From: an uncultured archaeon
Lineage (GTDB): Archaea; Thermoproteota; Nitrososphaeria_A; Caldarchaeales; Wolframiiraptoraceae
Length of the DNA stretch: 64,000 bases
Assembly: GCA_938083505.1 (NCBI GenBank)
Contig: CALKCF010000006.1
Span: forward strand, 102,819-166,818
Reading direction: 5' to 3'
Part shown: positions 42,451-50,212 of the stretch, in pieces
How positions within the stretch are numbered: the first letter of the stretch is position 1
Layout: the number at the start of each line of letters is the position of its first letter
Position numbers and translations under genes: made by a program
Notes under the pieces: generated by a model
Databases searched by the model: none
What the model saw: only the letters and a program-made list of their open reading frames with translations
What the model was told of the DNA's origin: nothing

Positions 42451-45312
42451 GTGGGTGAGCTGACAAGCGAGAATGTATTGGAACTGTTGGCAAAGCCCGT
42501 CAGAGTAGCTTTTATCGAAAGGTTCAGAGAGCTGACCCCACCTCAGATCGAAAGCATACCAAAGATACTGGCGGGTAAAAACCTATTATTAATGGCGCCA
42601 ACTGGTACTGGAAAGACTGAGGCTGCCCTTTTACCCATACTTAGTAACCTACTACAAAACCCTGGACTTCCAGGAATAAAGGCACTTTACATAACTCCGC
42701 TTCGTGCACTCAACCGGGACCTGTTGGAAAGGTTTGACTGGTGGGCCAAGAAGTTAGACATCAAAGTTTCTGTCAGGCATGGAGACACTGCGGTCGCGGA
42801 GAGAAGGACGCAAACACTTATCCCCCCAGACATACTGATAACGACCCCTGAGACGCTCCAAGCAATTCTGTGCGGAAAGGTCCTCAGGAAGCATTTGAAG
42901 GGAGTAAAGTGGGTCATCGTTGATGAGGTTCACGAGCTTGCTACAGATAAGAGAGGTGCACAACTTTCTATAGCGCTTGAGAGATTATTAGAAATAGTCG
43001 GTTCAGAGTTTCAGAGGATTGGCCTCTCAGCTACAATCGGCAGCCCGGAGATCGTAGCCAAATTCTTAGTTGGGCCCGGAAGGGGGTGCGAGATCGTAAT
43101 GGTTCCAGTGGCTAAGGGTATGAAGATAGACGTCCTTTACCCTGTACCGGATGATGAGGATGTCATGCTGGCTGAGGAGCTTGCGATCTTGCCAGACGTG
43201 GCGTCAAGGCTTAGGACTATAAGGAGGCTTGTGGAGTTGCATGGTTCAACGCTGATATTCACGAATACGAGACCTTTGGCCGAGGTCTTGACTAACAGAT
43301 TTAGGGCATGGGACGAGAGTTTCAGTGTGGGCATACATCATGGCTCACTGGCGAAGTCCGCAAGGATATCGACGGAGCAAGGCCTAAAGACCGGTGCGTT
43401 ACTCGGAATAGTCTGCACATCGTCTCTAGAGCTCGGTATAGATGTAGGCAGGATAGACCTCTGCATACAGTACAACTCGCCTAGGGAAGTAACAAGACTC
43501 ATACAGAGGGTCGGTAGGAGTGGCCACAGAATAGGAAAGATCGCGAAGGGTGTCATACTGGTTATGGACTCAGACGATGCTCTTGAGTCTATAGTTATAG
43601 CCAGAAGGGCGCTCATGGAAAAACTGGAGGAAGTCAGGATACCTACGAATTGTCTCGACGTACTAATGCATCAACTGGCTGGGCTCCTAATAGAGTACGG
43701 TCGTGTTAATGTAGAAGATGCTTTAAGGATATTCAGTCGAGCATATGGTTTCTCAGAACTCGACAAGCATAAGCTCCTAAAGGTCCTTGAGCATATGAAG
43801 GGGTTAAATATTTGCGTGCTTACCGACGACGGCTACTTTTGGAAACCTATAAACTCTAAACCCCTTTATGATTACTATTTCGGAAACCTTTCCATGATAC
43901 CTGAAGAGAAACAGTACTTAGTCATTCAGGAGAACACGGGAGAGCCCGTAGGTATACTTGATGAGGAATTCGTCGCAGAGTATGGTGAGCCAGGAACGAG
44001 GTTCATATTAATTGGCAAAGTATGGGAGATTCTCAGCACGCTTGGTGAAAAGATCTATGTCAGAAAGCTGGACGAGTATGAAGGTGCGGTGCCTTCATGG
44101 GTGGGCGACGAGATACCAGTACCTTACGAGGTGGCAGAAGAAGTTGGCATTATAAGAGCAGAGTACGAGGAGCGCCTTCGCAAAGGTGAGTCGCATGACA
44201 CTATCTGTGCTCATATAGCAAAGAGGTACGGTGTGTCGGAAGAGCTAATTTCGAGAAGTACATCCGAGATCAGGGCACATATTGACTCAGGGATACCCGT
44301 ACCCACGAACAGGAGGATACTCGTGGAAAAGTCAGGAGAATACACCATAATACACATACATGGAGGGCTTAGGATAAACAGGACTTTAGCTAAAGCCATT
44401 TCGTTCTTAGTATCCGAGAGAATCGGGATGCCACTCGCCGTCCAGCAAGACCCCTACAGAATCGTCATAAGATCGAAACACGTTAACCCAGAGCACATCG
44501 TTAATGCTTTAAAGAATTTATCTGAGGGGAGTTTCGGAGAAATATTAAGGAAAGCTATTGAGGGCTCAACGCTGTTCAGGAGAAGGTTAGTCCATGTTGT
44601 AAGGAAGATGGGTGTTGTCAGCAAAGAGGCAAGCATAGTCGACGTTAACCTTTCAAAAATAGTTGAAGTGTTAAAAGGCACGGTAGTTTACGATGAAGCA
44701 ATGTCATATTGTTTGTTCCAAGATTTTGATGAGCGTGGCGCATACGAACTTCTCCGCTCTATTCTTATGGGAAAATACGAGCTCGTAACATATTCATCAC
44801 TCGATGCCGCGAGCCCATCGCCCTTGGCTTTACTCACGCTTAGGCGTTACCAGGAGGCCTATGAAGCAGTATCTTCGGACGGGATTGAAAGGCTAGTTTT
44901 GATGGCAGTAAGGGCCAGGCTTATGAATGAAACGGGCGTCCTCATCTGTTCTGAGTGTTATCAGTACTTCGATAAGGTGACGGTCAAGGACGTTGACGAA
45001 AGACCCTCATGCCCTGTATGCGGCTCGAGAAAACTTGGTTTCCTAAAGAACGAGGTTGAGGATGTTTATGGCCTGATATCCAGAAAGGGCAAACCAATGA
45101 GTAGAAAGGAGAAAGAGTTGTTAAAAGAAATAGAAAGAAGTTCGGATTTGGTGGAGAAGTACGGGAAGACCGCCCTCGTGGCCCTATCAGGAAAGGGATT
45201 TACCGTGAATGATGCTGTCAAGATTCTGGAGAAAGAAGGGAGTTTAACGAATAGATTAATACAACACATAATAGAGGAGGAGAAGAAGAAATTGATTGCA
45301 ACATTCAAATAG
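42451..45312 (+). CDS. lhr: Lhr-type superfamily 2 DNA/RNA helicase
   Basis: A 953-residue Large helicase-related protein. Walker A is APTGTGKTEA, the DExH box is VDEVHELA, motif III is GLSATIGSP, and motif VI is QRVGRSGHR. The winged helix and Lhr-core domains follow. A late cysteine set (CSECY with CPVCG near residues 830-860) forms a likely zinc finger. Archaeal Lhr proteins are about 900-950 residues and act in recombination or repair and, for some, with RNA. GTG start at 42451 behind a GAGGGG stretch. The NUDIX gene follows 17 bases later. Confidence 0.93.
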   Translation: MGELTSENVLELLAKPVRVAFIERFRELTPPQIESIPKILAGKNLLLMAPTGTGKTEAALLPILSNLLQNPGLPGIKALYITPLRALNRDLLERFDWWAKKLDIKVSVRHGDTAVAERRTQTLIPPDILITTPETLQAILCGKVLRKHLKGVKWVIVDEVHELATDKRGAQLSIALERLLEIVGSEFQRIGLSATIGSPEIVAKFLVGPGRGCEIVMVPVAKGMKIDVLYPVPDDEDVMLAEELAILPDVASRLRTIRRLVELHGSTLIFTNTRPLAEVLTNRFRAWDESFSVGIHHGSLAKSARISTEQGLKTGALLGIVCTSSLELGIDVGRIDLCIQYNSPREVTRLIQRVGRSGHRIGKIAKGVILVMDSDDALESIVIARRALMEKLEEVRIPTNCLDVLMHQLAGLLIEYGRVNVEDALRIFSRAYGFSELDKHKLLKVLEHMKGLNICVLTDDGYFWKPINSKPLYDYYFGNLSMIPEEKQYLVIQENTGEPVGILDEEFVAEYGEPGTRFILIGKVWEILSTLGEKIYVRKLDEYEGAVPSWVGDEIPVPYEVAEEVGIIRAEYEERLRKGESHDTICAHIAKRYGVSEELISRSTSEIRAHIDSGIPVPTNRRILVEKSGEYTIIHIHGGLRINRTLAKAISFLVSERIGMPLAVQQDPYRIVIRSKHVNPEHIVNALKNLSEGSFGEILRKAIEGSTLFRRRLVHVVRKMGVVSKEASIVDVNLSKIVEVLKGTVVYDEAMSYCLFQDFDERGAYELLRSILMGKYELVTYSSLDAASPSPLALLTLRRYQEAYEAVSSDGIERLVLMAVRARLMNETGVLICSECYQYFDKVTVKDVDERPSCPVCGSRKLGFLKNEVEDVYGLISRKGKPMSRKEKELLKEIERSSDLVEKYGKTALVALSGKGFTVNDAVKILEKEGSLTNRLIQHIIEEEKKKLIATFK

Positions 45313-45329
45313 CATGTTGAGGTGTTTTT

Positions 45330-45764
45330 ATGGGTAAGGAATATCCAAAGATGCCGGTTGTCGCCGTAGGTGCCTTAATACTTCAAGACCGCAACATACT
45401 TCTCGTTAGAAGGACGAACGAGCCCGGCAAGGGAAAGTGGTCGATCCCGGGCGGCACTGTCGAACTCGGAGAATCGTTGAAGGATGCTGTAGCCAGGGAA
45501 GTTTATGAGGAAACAGGTCTTGTGGTTGAGGTGTCCGAGTTGCTAGACATAATCGAAGTTATCAGGAGAGACGACGCTGGTAAAATAGTCTTCCATTATG
45601 TAATTCTCGATTACCTGGCTAAACCTGTTGGCGGTACGCTTAGGGCTGCATCCGACGCTTCTGACGTCATATGGGCATCTGTGGACGAGATCATGAATAT
45701 GGAGATTACGGATAGCCTAAGAAAGATGCTTCGTAAGCTGAAAGAAAAAGGATTCTTTAGCTAG
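45330..45764 (+). CDS. NUDIX hydrolase
   Basis: A 144-residue pyrophosphohydrolase with a complete NUDIX box, GGTVELGESLKDAVAREVYEETGL. The tail resembles the ADP-ribose pyrophosphatase/MutT group. The DDAGKIVFHYVILDYLAKP segment after the box is common among archaeal ADP-ribose-type enzymes. The substrate cannot be assigned. A TTGAGGTG Shine-Dalgarno site precedes the ATG. It follows lhr closely and overlaps the convergent KITE-like gene by 4 bases. Confidence 0.9.
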   Translation: MGKEYPKMPVVAVGALILQDRNILLVRRTNEPGKGKWSIPGGTVELGESLKDAVAREVYEETGLVVEVSELLDIIEVIRRDDAGKIVFHYVILDYLAKPVGGTLRAASDASDVIWASVDEIMNMEITDSLRKMLRKLKEKGFFS

Positions 45765-46390
45765 GCTTCCTCTTTTGTATTGTCCCTCCGTTGGTTTTGT
45801 TGGGGCGAGGCGATCTCCGTTATTGCCTTAAGTAACTCTTTTTCATCAACTTCTGCCAACGTCCTCCACCCGACTTTTATCATGTCATCCTCAAATTTCG
45901 TAAGGTATCCTTTCTTAGTAAATCGCTCTATAACAGCCTCTACCCTCTGTCTTGGAAACTTTATCTCCAGGAGCTCCACCAGCTCCTTCTCGGAAGCCTT
46001 ACCACCCTTCGTGAATATGTAGGAGAATACTGCAGCTAAGATTGCGACGTCCTCTATGTTCCAACCTGCGGCCACTATATCAGCGACAGAGAGCGGTTCG
46101 GAGAGTGTGACGAAAAACCTAGCCTTATCAAAGTCATCTCGAGCCGGGCTATCACTCGACAGTTGATCGAATACTATCTTTACTCTAAGACCTATGCTAT
46201 TCAATCTATTGTTCAACGCATCGATTATCTTGAGGTAATTCTTACCCAACCTCCTACGTAGTTCCCAACCCCTGACACCTGGAAGCTTATGACTTGAGAA
46301 GAGAAGCATGCTGGTGGCTATCATTAACTTCTTAGCTGTTCGTTCGGTCTCACTTTTTCTGTCTTCCAAGATCCTTTGACACCTCCCCAC
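45761..46390 (-). CDS. tandem winged-helix (KITE-like, ScpB/Nse3-like) partner of SMC-kleisin
   Basis: A 209-residue protein without an obvious named family. It appears to have two winged-helix units. Unit 1 (about 20-110) has LGKNYLKIIDALNNRL and a hydrophobic strand FFVTLSEPL. Unit 2 (about 115-200) has ILAAVFSYIFTKGG, ASEKELVELL, a GYL turn, and VGWRTLAEV. This order resembles the MAGE/Nse3 homology domain and, more broadly, KITE proteins that bind kleisins. It overlaps the kleisin-like gene by 41 bases and ends the SMC operon. A GTG at 46390 or TTG at 46369 may be the start. Fold assignment is by eye. Confidence 0.65.
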   Translation of the reverse strand: MGRCQRILEDRKSETERTAKKLMIATSMLLFSSHKLPGVRGWELRRRLGKNYLKIIDALNNRLNSIGLRVKIVFDQLSSDSPARDDFDKARFFVTLSEPLSVADIVAAGWNIEDVAILAAVFSYIFTKGGKASEKELVELLEIKFPRQRVEAVIERFTKKGYLTKFEDDMIKVGWRTLAEVDEKELLKAITEIASPQQNQRRDNTKEEA

Positions 46391-47141
46391 CTCTTAATGA
46401 GACCACGAATGCTGCTACCTTCTCTCTCTTACGTTTTGAGAGAAACGGTATCACTTTTATCTCCCCAGTAAGGGGGTTCTTCTTTATCTCCGCTAAACCT
46501 TCACTGACGACGAAGCTGAGTACATAGGCTCTCCATACTGTCTCCTCAAAGGTGTCAGCCTTCACTATGGACCAATAATCTACTTCACCATCGCTTCCTG
46601 CCATCATGAGACAACTTTCGTGCATTCTCCTCACTTCCTCTTCTAACGTTACATCCTTCGCGTAACCAACCCCCTTTAAGATATGCAATGCATCCTCCTG
46701 AGTTGCCGGAAGTTTCTCATAAGCCCTATCCTTAGGCGGCAACATTAAGAAATACTCTATCCCCTGCCTTAGCCTGTAAAGTGTAAGCTGTTCGGCTCTG
46801 ACGATTGGTCTCCAGCTCCTAGCGAGTGCCGCAGCCAACTGCTTCGGTTCGGCAGAGGTTATCTTGAGCGACACCAATTGACTGTCTATGAAGAGCGACG
46901 AGGTCCTTTCCTTCAACCACTTTTGTTGTAGCGATATCAAAACGGCTATCTTATAAAGCGTCTCAGCATCGAGGATTATAATGTCCAAATCCTTATACTC
47001 TTCCAATATGCGTCTTAGCTTCATTAGGAGCTCCTTCACATTGACGGAGAATGGGTCCAGACCTTTATTCTCGATAGACTCGCAAAGCGCTATTATCCTC
47101 TCCAGCTCCTCTCTACTTATTGCCTTTTTTTCACGAGACAT
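46350..47141 (-). CDS. scpA: kleisin (ScpA-like) subunit of an SMC complex
   Basis: A 263-residue protein resembling archaeal ScpA. The N-terminal helical part has DPFSVNVKELLMKLR, LDAETLYKIA and LQQKWLKERTSSLFID, all typical of archaeal kleisins that join the SMC neck. A variable middle follows. A C-terminal winged helix has AYVLSFVVSEGLAEIKK. It lies 6 bases after the SMC-like gene, with a GGTAAT site overlapping that stop, so it is a co-translated partner. The tail overlaps the start of the KITE-like gene. Confidence 0.8.
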   Translation of the reverse strand: MSREKKAISREELERIIALCESIENKGLDPFSVNVKELLMKLRRILEEYKDLDIIILDAETLYKIAVLISLQQKWLKERTSSLFIDSQLVSLKITSAEPKQLAAALARSWRPIVRAEQLTLYRLRQGIEYFLMLPPKDRAYEKLPATQEDALHILKGVGYAKDVTLEEEVRRMHESCLMMAGSDGEVDYWSIVKADTFEETVWRAYVLSFVVSEGLAEIKKNPLTGEIKVIPFLSKRKREKVAAFVVSLRGGEVSKDLGRQKK

Positions 47142-47147
47142 ACTGCA

Positions 47148-48935
47148 TTACCTTTCTACCACACCAACTGACGACTTTCCGCTGACGTTTTGGACGAGTA
47201 TAACATTTGTATCATCGTCCACGTTTATGTAACCGGGCGTTATTATTATGTACTGAACGTACGGATCGGCCTTGGCGGTTGCCGTCAACATCTTTATCAT
47301 TCTTTCCCGATTAAGCGGATCTAAGTGGACATCGAACTCATCGACAGCCCTGAACGGCGACTTAACGTACTTTTGCAGTGCAAGAAGGAAGGCGAGCGTC
47401 GCCACTATCCTCTCACCACCGCTTTGCGTATGGGAGTCTAAGAGTACGGGTTCGACGCCCCTGAAACCAACATAAAGGTCAAGAGATGCCTTCTCGATAT
47501 CCTCTAAGTTACGTAGGGATATCTTACCATTCGCATCAACAAACTTTAGTATTTGGATATAAGCCGGTTCGACCTCATCCACGAGCTCCCTTAGGAACCT
47601 CCTCCAAACTTCCTTTCTACGCTCAACTTCTTCCTTTGTCTTCTGTATGTTCTCAGATAACTGCTTGGCCTTCATCTCGACCTCGCTGTACTTAGCATCC
47701 GCTAAGATGTACATTTCTTCGGCGTTGGGTGTCACATTACCCAGGGAGCTTATTTGGATCTCTAGGATCTTCAAGTCCTCCTGGATTTCCGTCGGTTTTC
47801 TGCTGGTCTCGATTCGAGGCCCTTTCAGCTCAGCCTCAGACATCTGGGATGCGAGCTTAGTCTTCAGCTCGCTTAACTGGGACTTTAGTTTTCTCACCTC
47901 AGATTCCGTTAGATGTATCTTGAACCCTGCGACTCCTTCCTGTACCTTCTCCTTGATGAGTTCATCCATCAACCCATCTATCTTTTTTTCCAAATCGTCT
48001 AAAACTTCATACGTTTGAGATGTCGTCTCCCTTAATTGGCGCACTGTTTCACGAATCTTCTCGCGTAAAGCCCTGGCCCTTAACTCGCACTCCCTAGCCT
48101 CTTTGTCCAAACCCTCAATCTCTAAAACAAGTGAAGCGATTTTATCCTCAACCCTCTTTACATCGTTCTCTAGTGCTATAACTTGAGACCATGCAAGCTC
48201 TCTTTCGAGTTCAAATCTATGCTCCTCAAACCTCCTGAGCTTTATCAGCTTCTCGTACTCTTCTTTCCAGTATTCAACGGTTGCCCTGGCTTCTTCTAGC
48301 GTCTTCTTGAAGTTCACTTCCTCTGTTAGTAACATGTTCAGCTTAGCCTCGGCATCCAATATCCTTTCCCTAAGTCTCGATGCGCCTACGGCATCCTCGA
48401 CCATCTGGAGCTTCTCAATACTGCTTTTGGTGACGAACTGCTCTATCATGTTCTGGTGCATTATGATGAGCATATTATTGGGGTTAATGCCCACCTGCTT
48501 AAGCAAATGATCGACCTCGGCCTTTGTCATGAATCTGTTGTTCACATAGTGCCAGTAGTCCCCATTCCTCTTCAGGTATCTTGCGACGGATACTGTGTCT
48601 GTATTTATCGTTTTGAATGCTCTTTTGCCGTTGTGAGCGCTATTGTCAAACACTACGGTGACCCTAGCAACATCCTTTCCGCGACGTATTAGGTCGCTTA
48701 GCCGCTCGCCCCTCTCTGTGTAAGTCTGACCAAGGGCAACGGATATTCCAAGGAGTATTGAGGACTTTCCAGCACCGTTGGGTCCCATTATAACATTAAG
48801 GCCTGGTCTCAGCGGTATCCTGGAGTATTCGTGGGACATGAAGTTCTCCAGGATTACCTCCTTTATGTGTGGTACAGACTTAGCCCTTTGCTTTAACTCG
48901 AGCCTTTCCGCAGACCGTTCGTCCGTATCTTCCAC
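47148..48935 (-). CDS. short SMC-like ATPase with SMC6-like motifs
   Basis: A 595-residue ABC-type chromosomal ATPase, about half the length of canonical SMC. Walker A is GPNGAGKSS (51-59), followed by ISVALGQTYTERGERLSDLIRRG, which parallels the SMC5/6 N-terminal head (VALG...RG..L...I..G). The central coiled coil spans about 185-420 with no clear hinge domain. The signature QSGGERIVATLAFLLALQ starts near 504, and Walker B plus D-loop read FRAVDEFDVHLDPLNR (528-543), close to the SMC6 form. The GTG at 48935 follows AGGAGGAG, and an aaatatact TATA-like site is upstream. First gene of the SMC-kleisin-KITE operon. Confidence 0.82.
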   Translation of the reverse strand: MEDTDERSAERLELKQRAKSVPHIKEVILENFMSHEYSRIPLRPGLNVIMGPNGAGKSSILLGISVALGQTYTERGERLSDLIRRGKDVARVTVVFDNSAHNGKRAFKTINTDTVSVARYLKRNGDYWHYVNNRFMTKAEVDHLLKQVGINPNNMLIIMHQNMIEQFVTKSSIEKLQMVEDAVGASRLRERILDAEAKLNMLLTEEVNFKKTLEEARATVEYWKEEYEKLIKLRRFEEHRFELERELAWSQVIALENDVKRVEDKIASLVLEIEGLDKEARECELRARALREKIRETVRQLRETTSQTYEVLDDLEKKIDGLMDELIKEKVQEGVAGFKIHLTESEVRKLKSQLSELKTKLASQMSEAELKGPRIETSRKPTEIQEDLKILEIQISSLGNVTPNAEEMYILADAKYSEVEMKAKQLSENIQKTKEEVERRKEVWRRFLRELVDEVEPAYIQILKFVDANGKISLRNLEDIEKASLDLYVGFRGVEPVLLDSHTQSGGERIVATLAFLLALQKYVKSPFRAVDEFDVHLDPLNRERMIKMLTATAKADPYVQYIIITPGYINVDDDTNVILVQNVSGKSSVGVVER

Positions 48936-49113
48936 TTTGGGAGTTCTCCTCCTTTTGTCCTTGATTCTAACTGCAGTATATTTAGTTTACCGGAAAGCTG
49001 ATTGAGTTCGGAATGCCTTAAATTCTAAGGACCTCAATACTGCATGTTTGGCCATGATTTAGTAATTTTTATAATATTTTTGACGAAAACCTGCGACACT
49101 TGTCAAAAACATG

Positions 49114-49335
49114 CTAACCCTTCCAGAAGTGCGGCATGCTAGGCCCTACCACCGGTGATGAAAGCCTGCGTCTTCTCTTGCTGTGGTTATTGTACCTAGC
49201 CTTACGGCGCCTCTTTATAAATTCCTTAACGAATGCTGAGAGCTTAGGAAGTAATCTTTCGGCGCTCATCCATAAAACTATAAGTATGATCGAGAAGACA
49301 ACAGACTCTATTATTATGCTCGATAGGTTCAGCAT
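49114..49335 (-). CDS. small single-TM protein with basic tail, unknown
   Basis: A 73-residue reading frame with one hydrophobic helix (about 6-27) and a strongly basic stretch (KRRRKARYNNHSKRRRR), suggesting a membrane-anchored protein with a cytoplasmic, possibly nucleic-acid-contacting tail. It is preferred over the opposite-strand frame because a perfect GGGTGAT site (complement of 49341-49347) lies 5 bases before the ATG. No family recognised. Confidence 0.5.
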   Translation of the reverse strand: MLNLSSIIIESVVFSIILIVLWMSAERLLPKLSAFVKEFIKRRRKARYNNHSKRRRRLSSPVVGPSMPHFWKG

Positions 49336-49505
49336 AGAGGATCACCCAGAGGTTCCAATACCACTTGGACGCTTTAACGTTTTTGTTCCATGAATTTCGT
49401 TTTACATGGCTTATTTTCAGCAAAAAAGCGTCATATAATCCCTATTTTTCCATAAAACCATTTTATTTTTGAATTGGCGCGCGAAGGCCGTTATAATGGC
49501 AAAAT

Positions 49506-49545
49506 TCTATAAACAGAGAACATAGGACACTATTTTGTTTATAGA
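49506..49545. repeat. 10-base inverted repeat, spacer 20
   Basis: TCTATAAACA (49506-49515) is perfectly complementary to TGTTTATAGA (49536-49545). The right arm also resembles a TATA element. It may be an operator, a pair of divergent TATA boxes or an RNA stem. Confidence 0.6.
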
Positions 49546-49561
49546 GGTAGTGTATAGTGTC
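49526..49561. repeat. 8-base inverted repeat interleaved with the previous one
   Basis: GACACTAT (49526-49533) pairs with ATAGTGTC (49554-49561). Its left arm lies in the spacer of the 10-base repeat and its right arm beyond it, giving a pseudoknot-like topology. Confidence 0.55.
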
Positions 49562-49608
49562 GCTTAGCACCTTTATCCGTGCATACTGGTCGAGTGACGA
49601 TTTTAAAG

Positions 49609-49631
49609 GCCTGGCCGAAAACTTGCCAGGC
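49609..49631. repeat. GC-rich hairpin
   Basis: GCCTGGC (49609-49615) and GCCAGGC (49625-49631) form a 7-pair stem with a 9-base loop, in otherwise AT-rich sequence about 40 bases before a TATA box. It could be the end of a small RNA or a regulatory site. Confidence 0.5.
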
Positions 49632-49670
49632 TAGCCCATGAAAGTTTAATGAGGTACCAGTAAACGACAA

Positions 49671-49678
49671 TTTATAAG
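49671..49678 (+). promoter_or_regulatory. TATA box of the gene at 49699
   Basis: tttataag lies 21-28 bases before the ATG at 49699, the spacing expected for a leaderless or nearly leaderless archaeal mRNA. A gaaaggga purine stretch in between may act as a ribosome site. Confidence 0.5.
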
Positions 49679-49698
49679 AAAAGAAAGGGAGTCTACTT

Positions 49699-50118
49699 AT
49701 GACAAAGATCGAAACGAAGACTACGCTTGAGAAGTTCAGGAAGTTCGTGATAAGCAACTGCTGTGCGTCTTTCATCCCCAAAGAGTACATGGAGGATCCC
49801 ACAGTTTTCCCGGAAAGGGACCCACCAGATGGTACGATTCATGTGGAGGCAGTATCTAAGGTCCCCCTCAATCAGATCAGGAACGTGAGGTTCGTGAAGG
49901 TTGCTGAGGTTCTCGGTGTTCTATATTCCTCCAAGAGCGGCAACACGAATCTGAAGTGGAGGCAGATTAAGGGTAATATCGGCAAGCTCAGCGGTTATGC
50001 TTCTCCTAACTCCATAGTGAACCTATTGCATGTAGGTATACTAACACCCAGCCAGATACAGCAAATACTTTCCGCTTCAAAAGCGTCCCAGCAGGGCATG
50101 GAGGACAAAGAGGAATAA
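49699..50118 (+). CDS. hypothetical protein, unrecognised
   Basis: A 139-residue soluble protein that I could not assign. It has a Cys-Cys pair near residue 22 (SNCCASFIP), a mixed alpha/beta centre, a KWRQIKGNIGKLSGYASPNSI stretch and an acidic end. The TATA box at the right distance and a terminator-like hairpin after the stop support it as a real transcript. It sits in the only pocket of unrecognised genes in the window. Confidence 0.6.
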   Translation: MTKIETKTTLEKFRKFVISNCCASFIPKEYMEDPTVFPERDPPDGTIHVEAVSKVPLNQIRNVRFVKVAEVLGVLYSSKSGNTNLKWRQIKGNIGKLSGYASPNSIVNLLHVGILTPSQIQQILSASKASQQGMEDKEE

Positions 50119-50160
50119 CCAGAACACTACAGTGACGTGGGTCGATGGTACTGTGCTGTT

Positions 50161-50203
50161 TTAGTTCAGCTCCGCCGAAATTTTTTCTACGTAGCTGAAC
50201 TAA
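50161..50203. terminator. 11-pair hairpin between convergent genes, possible bidirectional terminator
   Basis: TTAGTTCAGCT (50161-50171) and AGCTGAACTAA (50193-50203) are perfect inverted repeats around a 21-base loop containing a run of six T. It lies between the stop of the gene ending at 50118 and the stop of the gene ending at 50213, so it could serve both transcripts. Confidence 0.55.
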
Positions 50204-50212
50204 TTCCGCGAC

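Larger units (their letters stand above)
49394..49698. other. 305-base intergenic stretch with several inverted repeats, no gene recognised
   Basis: AT-rich non-coding sequence between divergent small genes. It holds two interleaved inverted repeats (49506-49545 and 49526-49561), a compact hairpin (49609-49631) and a TATA box (49671-49678) for the next gene. The interleaving would form an H-type pseudoknot if transcribed. No tRNA-like fold or start codon with good signals was found inside it. Confidence 0.5.

Noticed and set aside
49136..49393. Plus-strand 85-codon frame opposite the small TM gene
   Set aside because: No promoter or ribosome site, whereas the minus-strand frame has a perfect GGGTGAT at the right distance.
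49539..49802. Minus-strand 87-codon frame
   Set aside because: It overlaps the start of the 49699 gene and its promoter and the inverted-repeat region, with no start signals.
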